Source of the DNA: Streptomyces lomondensis | GTDB taxonomy: Bacteria; Actinomycetota; Actinomycetes; Streptomycetales; Streptomycetaceae | NCBI RefSeq assembly: GCF_014651035.1 | Contig: NZ_BMWC01000002.1 | Coordinates: 840,830 to 904,829, forward strand | DNA: 64,000 nucleotides | Direction of reading: 5' to 3' | The notes under the pieces: generated by a model | The model's input: only the letters and a program-made list of their open reading frames with translations | The model's database searches: none | Told to the model about the DNA's origin: nothing | Shown here: positions 60,916 through 64,000 of the stretch, piece after piece | Layout: the number at the start of each line of letters is the position of its first letter | How positions within the stretch are numbered: the stretch's first letter is position 1 | Made by a program: the position numbers and the translations under genes

Positions 60916-62086
60916 GCCCGCCACCGTATCGGTCCGGTTGAGCGGCGAACGACCGGGCGTACACCAGCGTCACCAGCACCAACACCATCGGCACGAGCAT
61001 GGCCCCGCGGTAACTCCACACATCCCCGAGCGCACCGACCAACGGCGAACCGATCAAAAACCCCACATAATTGAAGACATTCAGCCGCGCGACGGCAGCA
61101 TCCGAAGCCCCCGGGAACAACCTGCCGGCCGCCGCGAACGTCTGCGGCACCAGCACGCACAACCCCAGCCCCAGCAGCGTGAACCCGAGCATCCCCACCC
61201 ACGCCCCCGGCGCCCCCGCCACGACCGCGAACCCGCCCGCCGCCACGAGCGCACCGGCCCGCACCACCGCCACGGCCCCGAACCGCCGCACCCCGAAGTC
61301 CCCGATCGCCCGCCCCAGCAGCGTGGTGACCATGTACACGTTGTACGGCACCGTCGCCATCTGCTCCGAAGCCCCGAGCACGTCCTGGAGGTACTTCGCA
61401 CTCCAGTTGGACACGGTCGAGTCCCCGATATAGGCGACCGTCATCACCAGACACAACGGCAGCAGCCACTTGAACGCGACGGCCTGCTCCCCGCCCGCTG
61501 CCGCCTCCTCCGCCGCCGGAGCCGCGCCCCGGTCGTCGACGTACCACCGGCTCCCCACCAGCACCGCCGGCAGCAGCACCGCCACCACGGGCAGATACGA
61601 CACCCACAACGCCAGATCCCAGTGCGCCCCGACCCACGCCAGCGAGGCCCCGACGATCCCGCCCAGGCTGTAGGCCGCGTGGAAACTGAGCATGATGCTG
61701 CGCCCGTACGACCGCTGGAGGCTCACCCCGAGCATGTTCATCGACGCGTCCAGCACCCCGACGGCGAGCCCGAACGCCGCGAGCGCGACGCCCAGTTCCA
61801 CCATCCGCTCCCCGGCCCCGACCCCGAGCAGCGCCAGCAGCACCACGGGCTGGGACCACCGCAGCAGCCGGCTCGGCGGCACCCGCTTCACCAGCCGCCC
61901 GGTGGTCACACTCCCGACCCCGGCCAGGATCGGCACGGCGGCCAGAAAGGCGGGCAGCAGCGCGTCCGACACCCCGTACCGGTCCTGGATGGCCGGGATC
62001 CGCGTCACGAGCAGAGCGAAGGCGACCCCCTGCACCAAGAAGCTGAACGCCAACGAGGCCCTGCCGCGCCGCAGCACATCAGTCAT
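60866..62086 (-). CDS. Major facilitator superfamily transporter
   Basis: A 406-residue membrane protein with about twelve helices. The opening SLAFSFLVQGVAFALLVTRIPAIQ, VTTGRLVKRVPPSRLLRW and GLAVGVLDASMNMLG segments resemble sugar/fucose-type MFS proteins. The substrate is unknown. Its last 50 bases overlap acuC in another frame. TACGCT lies 7 bases before the ATG with no ribosome binding site, suggesting a leaderless message. Confidence 0.9.
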   Translation of the reverse strand: MTDVLRRGRASLAFSFLVQGVAFALLVTRIPAIQDRYGVSDALLPAFLAAVPILAGVGSVTTGRLVKRVPPSRLLRWSQPVVLLALLGVGAGERMVELGVALAAFGLAVGVLDASMNMLGVSLQRSYGRSIMLSFHAAYSLGGIVGASLAWVGAHWDLALWVSYLPVVAVLLPAVLVGSRWYVDDRGAAPAAEEAAAGGEQAVAFKWLLPLCLVMTVAYIGDSTVSNWSAKYLQDVLGASEQMATVPYNVYMVTTLLGRAIGDFGVRRFGAVAVVRAGALVAAGGFAVVAGAPGAWVGMLGFTLLGLGLCVLVPQTFAAAGRLFPGASDAAVARLNVFNYVGFLIGSPLVGALGDVWSYRGAMLVPMVLVLVTLVYARSFAAQPDRYGGGHERPRTADVGRGSNGL

Positions 62087-62163
62087 GGCGGCGAGCGTAG
62101 TGCCCCGGCTTACCCGTGGGTAGGTCCAGCCAAAGATGAATTCTCCTCAGCTTCCGCGCTCAC

Positions 62164-62808
62164 TCACGCCAGCAGGTCGGCCAGCTCCCCCATGTCGGAG
62201 AAGAGCCGGGTGGCCCCGGCCAGCCGCTCGGCCGGCGTCATGGCGGTGAACCCGTACACGTCCATCCCCGCCGCGACCGCGGCCCGCACCCCCAGCGGAC
62301 TGTCCTCGACGACGACGCACCGCTCCGGCGCGACCCCCATCCGCCCGGCGGCGTACAGGAAGAGGTCGGGCGCCGGCTTCCCCCGCCCGACGTCCTGCGA
62401 ACTGAAGATCCGCCCCTCGTCGAACCACCGGTCCAGCCCGGTCGTCCGATGCCCCACCCGAATCCGCTCATGACTCCCGGAGGAGGCCACGCAGTACGGC
62501 ACGGAGTCGGCGGCGAGCTTCTCCAGGACGTCCACGGCACCGCCCACCGGCTTCAACTCCTGCTCGAAGGCCGCGAAGACACGCGCGTGGAACACGTCGT
62601 CGAAATCCACCGGCAGCCGCTGACCGGTGCGCTCCGCCACGAGTTCGTGCACACGATGCATGGCGGAGCCCATGTATTCCCGGATCGAGTCCTCGTACGA
62701 CGTCGGGTGCCCGAGCTCGGTGAGGTAGGCGGCCAGCAGCCGGTTGGAGATCCGCTCACTGTCCACCAGGACACCGTCGTTGTCGAAGATCACGAGGTCA
62801 TATCGCAT
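62164..62808 (-). CDS. HAD family hydrolase (beta-phosphoglucomutase-like)
   Basis: A 214-residue HAD-IA phosphatase. Motif I is IFDNDGVLVDSE (D9, D11), followed by a helical cap, motif II VASSGS, the lysine in GRGKPAPDLFLYAA and motif IV CVVVEDSPLGVRAA. Such proteins dephosphorylate sugar phosphates. It starts 9 bases after the pectate lyase stop, and TAAGGT lies 6 bases before the ATG, so it may have its own leaderless start. Confidence 0.9.
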   Translation of the reverse strand: MRYDLVIFDNDGVLVDSERISNRLLAAYLTELGHPTSYEDSIREYMGSAMHRVHELVAERTGQRLPVDFDDVFHARVFAAFEQELKPVGGAVDVLEKLAADSVPYCVASSGSHERIRVGHRTTGLDRWFDEGRIFSSQDVGRGKPAPDLFLYAAGRMGVAPERCVVVEDSPLGVRAAVAAGMDVYGFTAMTPAERLAGATRLFSDMGELADLLA

Positions 62809-62817
62809 GACCAGACC

Positions 62818-63801
62818 TTAGACGGCCCCGATCTTCCCGACACCGGCCCCGGCCCGTACCAGCGAGGGCACGTTGGCCACCGGATCCAGCGTGTACGGGT
62901 AGAAGGTCCGCGGCTCGGTCACGCTGCCGTTGGTCTCGCACGTCCCCGATCCGACGAACTGGTTGCCGCGCTGCACCAGCCGCCCGGGCCCGGAATCGGC
63001 GTACCCGCTGGCCGAGTAGCAGGGATGGGGGACGTTCTCGAAGTAGTTCCCCTCGACCAGCACGCCGGCGTTCATCGTCGACGCGACCCCGTACAGCTCG
63101 TTGTTCCGGTAGTAGTTGTTGTACACGTGCACCGGCTCACCGAACCGCACCCGCGGGTTCCGCTGCTTCGACCCGTCGAAGAAGTTGTGGTGGATGCTCA
63201 CCTTCAGCTTCCCGGCGTCCTGGCCGCCGTTCCCGTCCGAGTGACCGATCAGCATGTTCTTGTCGGTCTTGTTGAACCAGTTCCAGGACACGGTGACGTA
63301 CTCGGCCGCCCGGTTGATGTCGAGGGCACCGTCGACGGGAGCCACGAACTCGTTGTGGTCGATCCAGATGTGGTGCGACTGCTGGCCGATATTGACGGCA
63401 TCGTCCTCGGCGTTGGTGAACTTGATGTTGCGCACGATGACGTTGTACGAGCGGTAGAAGTCGAGCCCGCCACCGTTGATGACGGCCGACGAACCGACCC
63501 CCACGATGGTCTTGTTGGGCCGGACCCCCTGCTTGCTGGTGATGTTGATGGTGCCCTGCACCTTGATGGTCAGCGGCCCCACGGTGTCGATGTAGTCGAG
63601 GAACTGCTCGGACGTGGTGGCGGTGACCGTGGCGCCCCCGGCCCCACCGGTCGTGCCGTTCTGCCCGAGCGCGTTGACGGCGGCGAACCCGGTGGGCGAC
63701 GTCTCGGCCAACGGCGCCGGCCCAGCGGCCGTCGCCTGGCCACCGAGACCCAACGCACCCAGCAGGAGGACGAGCGAAAGCGTTAACGAGGACGATCTCA
63801 T
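62818..63801 (-). CDS. Secreted pectate lyase, PL1 family
   Basis: A 327-residue exported polysaccharide lyase. The signal peptide (RSSSLTLSLVLLLGALGLGG) ends near ATA. A parallel beta-helix follows, with the PL1 motifs VRNIKFTNAEDDAVNIGQQSHH-like, HIWIDHNEF (calcium Asp ligands), GALDINRAAEYVTVSWNWF and the catalytic Arg region RNPRVRFGEPVHVYNNYY. It cleaves polygalacturonate by beta-elimination. GGAGG precedes the ATG, and a promoter with an overlapping palindrome controls it. Confidence 0.93.
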   Translation of the reverse strand: MRSSSLTLSLVLLLGALGLGGQATAAGPAPLAETSPTGFAAVNALGQNGTTGGAGGATVTATTSEQFLDYIDTVGPLTIKVQGTINITSKQGVRPNKTIVGVGSSAVINGGGLDFYRSYNVIVRNIKFTNAEDDAVNIGQQSHHIWIDHNEFVAPVDGALDINRAAEYVTVSWNWFNKTDKNMLIGHSDGNGGQDAGKLKVSIHHNFFDGSKQRNPRVRFGEPVHVYNNYYRNNELYGVASTMNAGVLVEGNYFENVPHPCYSASGYADSGPGRLVQRGNQFVGSGTCETNGSVTEPRTFYPYTLDPVANVPSLVRAGAGVGKIGAV

Positions 63802-63820
63802 GGGGGTACCTCCTCCGATA

Positions 63821-63832
63821 GAAAGCGCTTTC
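63821..63832. promoter_or_regulatory. LacI-type operator upstream of the pectate lyase gene
   Basis: GAAAGCGCTTTC is a perfect 12-base palindrome 20 bases before the ATG and about 12-20 bases after the -10. It is a typical LacI/GalR-family operator. A repressor there would block elongation or start. Confidence 0.75.
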
Positions 63833-63843
63833 CAGACGCCTCG

Positions 63844-63872
63844 AAGGTAGGGCCATGTTCTGGACATGTCAA
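63844..63872 (-). promoter_or_regulatory. Pectate lyase promoter
   Basis: Reading leftward, a perfect -35 TTGACA (63867-63872) and TACCTT (63844-63849) are 17 bases apart. This is the best housekeeping-type promoter in the window. Confidence 0.78.
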
Positions 63873-63909
63873 CACATGATTACGGCCAGATTGCATCAGA
63901 CAACGCAGA

Positions 63910-63939
63910 AAACCCCCGCATCAAATGATGCGGGGGTTT
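63910..63939 (-). terminator. rRNA operon terminator
   Basis: AAACCCCCGCATC and GATGCGGGGGTTT form a perfect 13-pair stem around AAAT. It is directly after the 5S rRNA 3' end on the minus strand, with a T-rich exit (GTTTTC). Confidence 0.92.
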
Positions 63940-63950
63940 CCTCAATATTT

Positions 63951-64000
63951 GTTCGGCGGCGTCCTACTCTCCCACAGGGTCCCCCCTGCAGTACCATCGG
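63951..64000 (-). rRNA. rrf: 5S ribosomal RNA (3' part, runs off the window)
   Basis: The minus strand reads CCGATGGTACTGCAGGG and ends TGGGAGAGTAGGACGCCGCC, the conserved 3' end of actinobacterial 5S rRNA. The 5' part and the rest of the rRNA operon lie to the right of the window. A perfect terminator follows. Confidence 0.95.

Overview
The window is chromosomal DNA of a Streptomyces or very close relative. The GC content is very high, third codon positions are almost all G or C, GTG starts are frequent, and genes are packed with 4-base stop/start overlaps. The marker genes are the developmental sigma factor gene bldN with its anti-sigma gene, the redox repressor gene rex fused into a hemA-hemC-hemD operon, a 32-residue bS22 ribosomal protein gene, and a split system II cytochrome c maturation operon.

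Layout. (1) 1-9.7 kb: a type I-E CRISPR-Cas locus on the + strand, cas3 (5' end off the window), cse1, cse2, cas7e, cas5e, cas6e, cas1, cas2, then a short leader and an array of 25 repeats and 24 spacers. (2) 9.8-18.7 kb: a small coupled gene pair, then hemL, a histidine phosphatase, a secreted deacetylase-like lipoprotein and the ccs operon (resA-like, ccdA, resB, ccsB). (3) 18.7-36 kb: mixed accessory genes. They include a frameshifted ECF sigma gene with a truncated CU044_5270-type partner, a lone condensation-domain protein, a deaminase, a LacI regulator, an M20 peptidase, a two-component system, an LLM oxidoreductase, YnfA, an SDR, RtcB, two DUF3558-like lipoproteins and a DUF2637 membrane protein. 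(4) 36-40 kb: divergent lysS (class I) and argS. (5) 40-51.4 kb: DinB, DUF4253, an aminotransferase, a methyltransferase, hemB, a flavoprotein oxidase, then rex-hemA-hemC-hemD read right to left from a Rex operator. (6) 51.7-64 kb: a glutaredoxin-like protein, a HAD phosphatase, bldN-rsbN, an acyltransferase/epimerase pair, bS22, an excisionase-type HTH protein, a phosphatase-like protein, AcuC, an MFS transporter, a HAD hydrolase, a secreted pectate lyase with a clear promoter/operator, and the 3' end of a 5S rRNA gene.

Functionally, hemL, hemB, hemA, hemC and hemD cover the path from glutamyl-tRNA to uroporphyrinogen III. The ccs genes attach the finished heme to c-type cytochromes, and Rex ties the pathway to the NADH/NAD+ ratio. 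The CRISPR locus is an independent defence module that looks intact.

I see no large unknown system. The most interesting signals are the degenerating sigma/partner module, three families of intergenic tandem repeats, a dyad in the CRISPR leader, a cluster of probable leaderless genes, unusual HemA, HemB and HemD proteins, and the dyad upstream of bldN.
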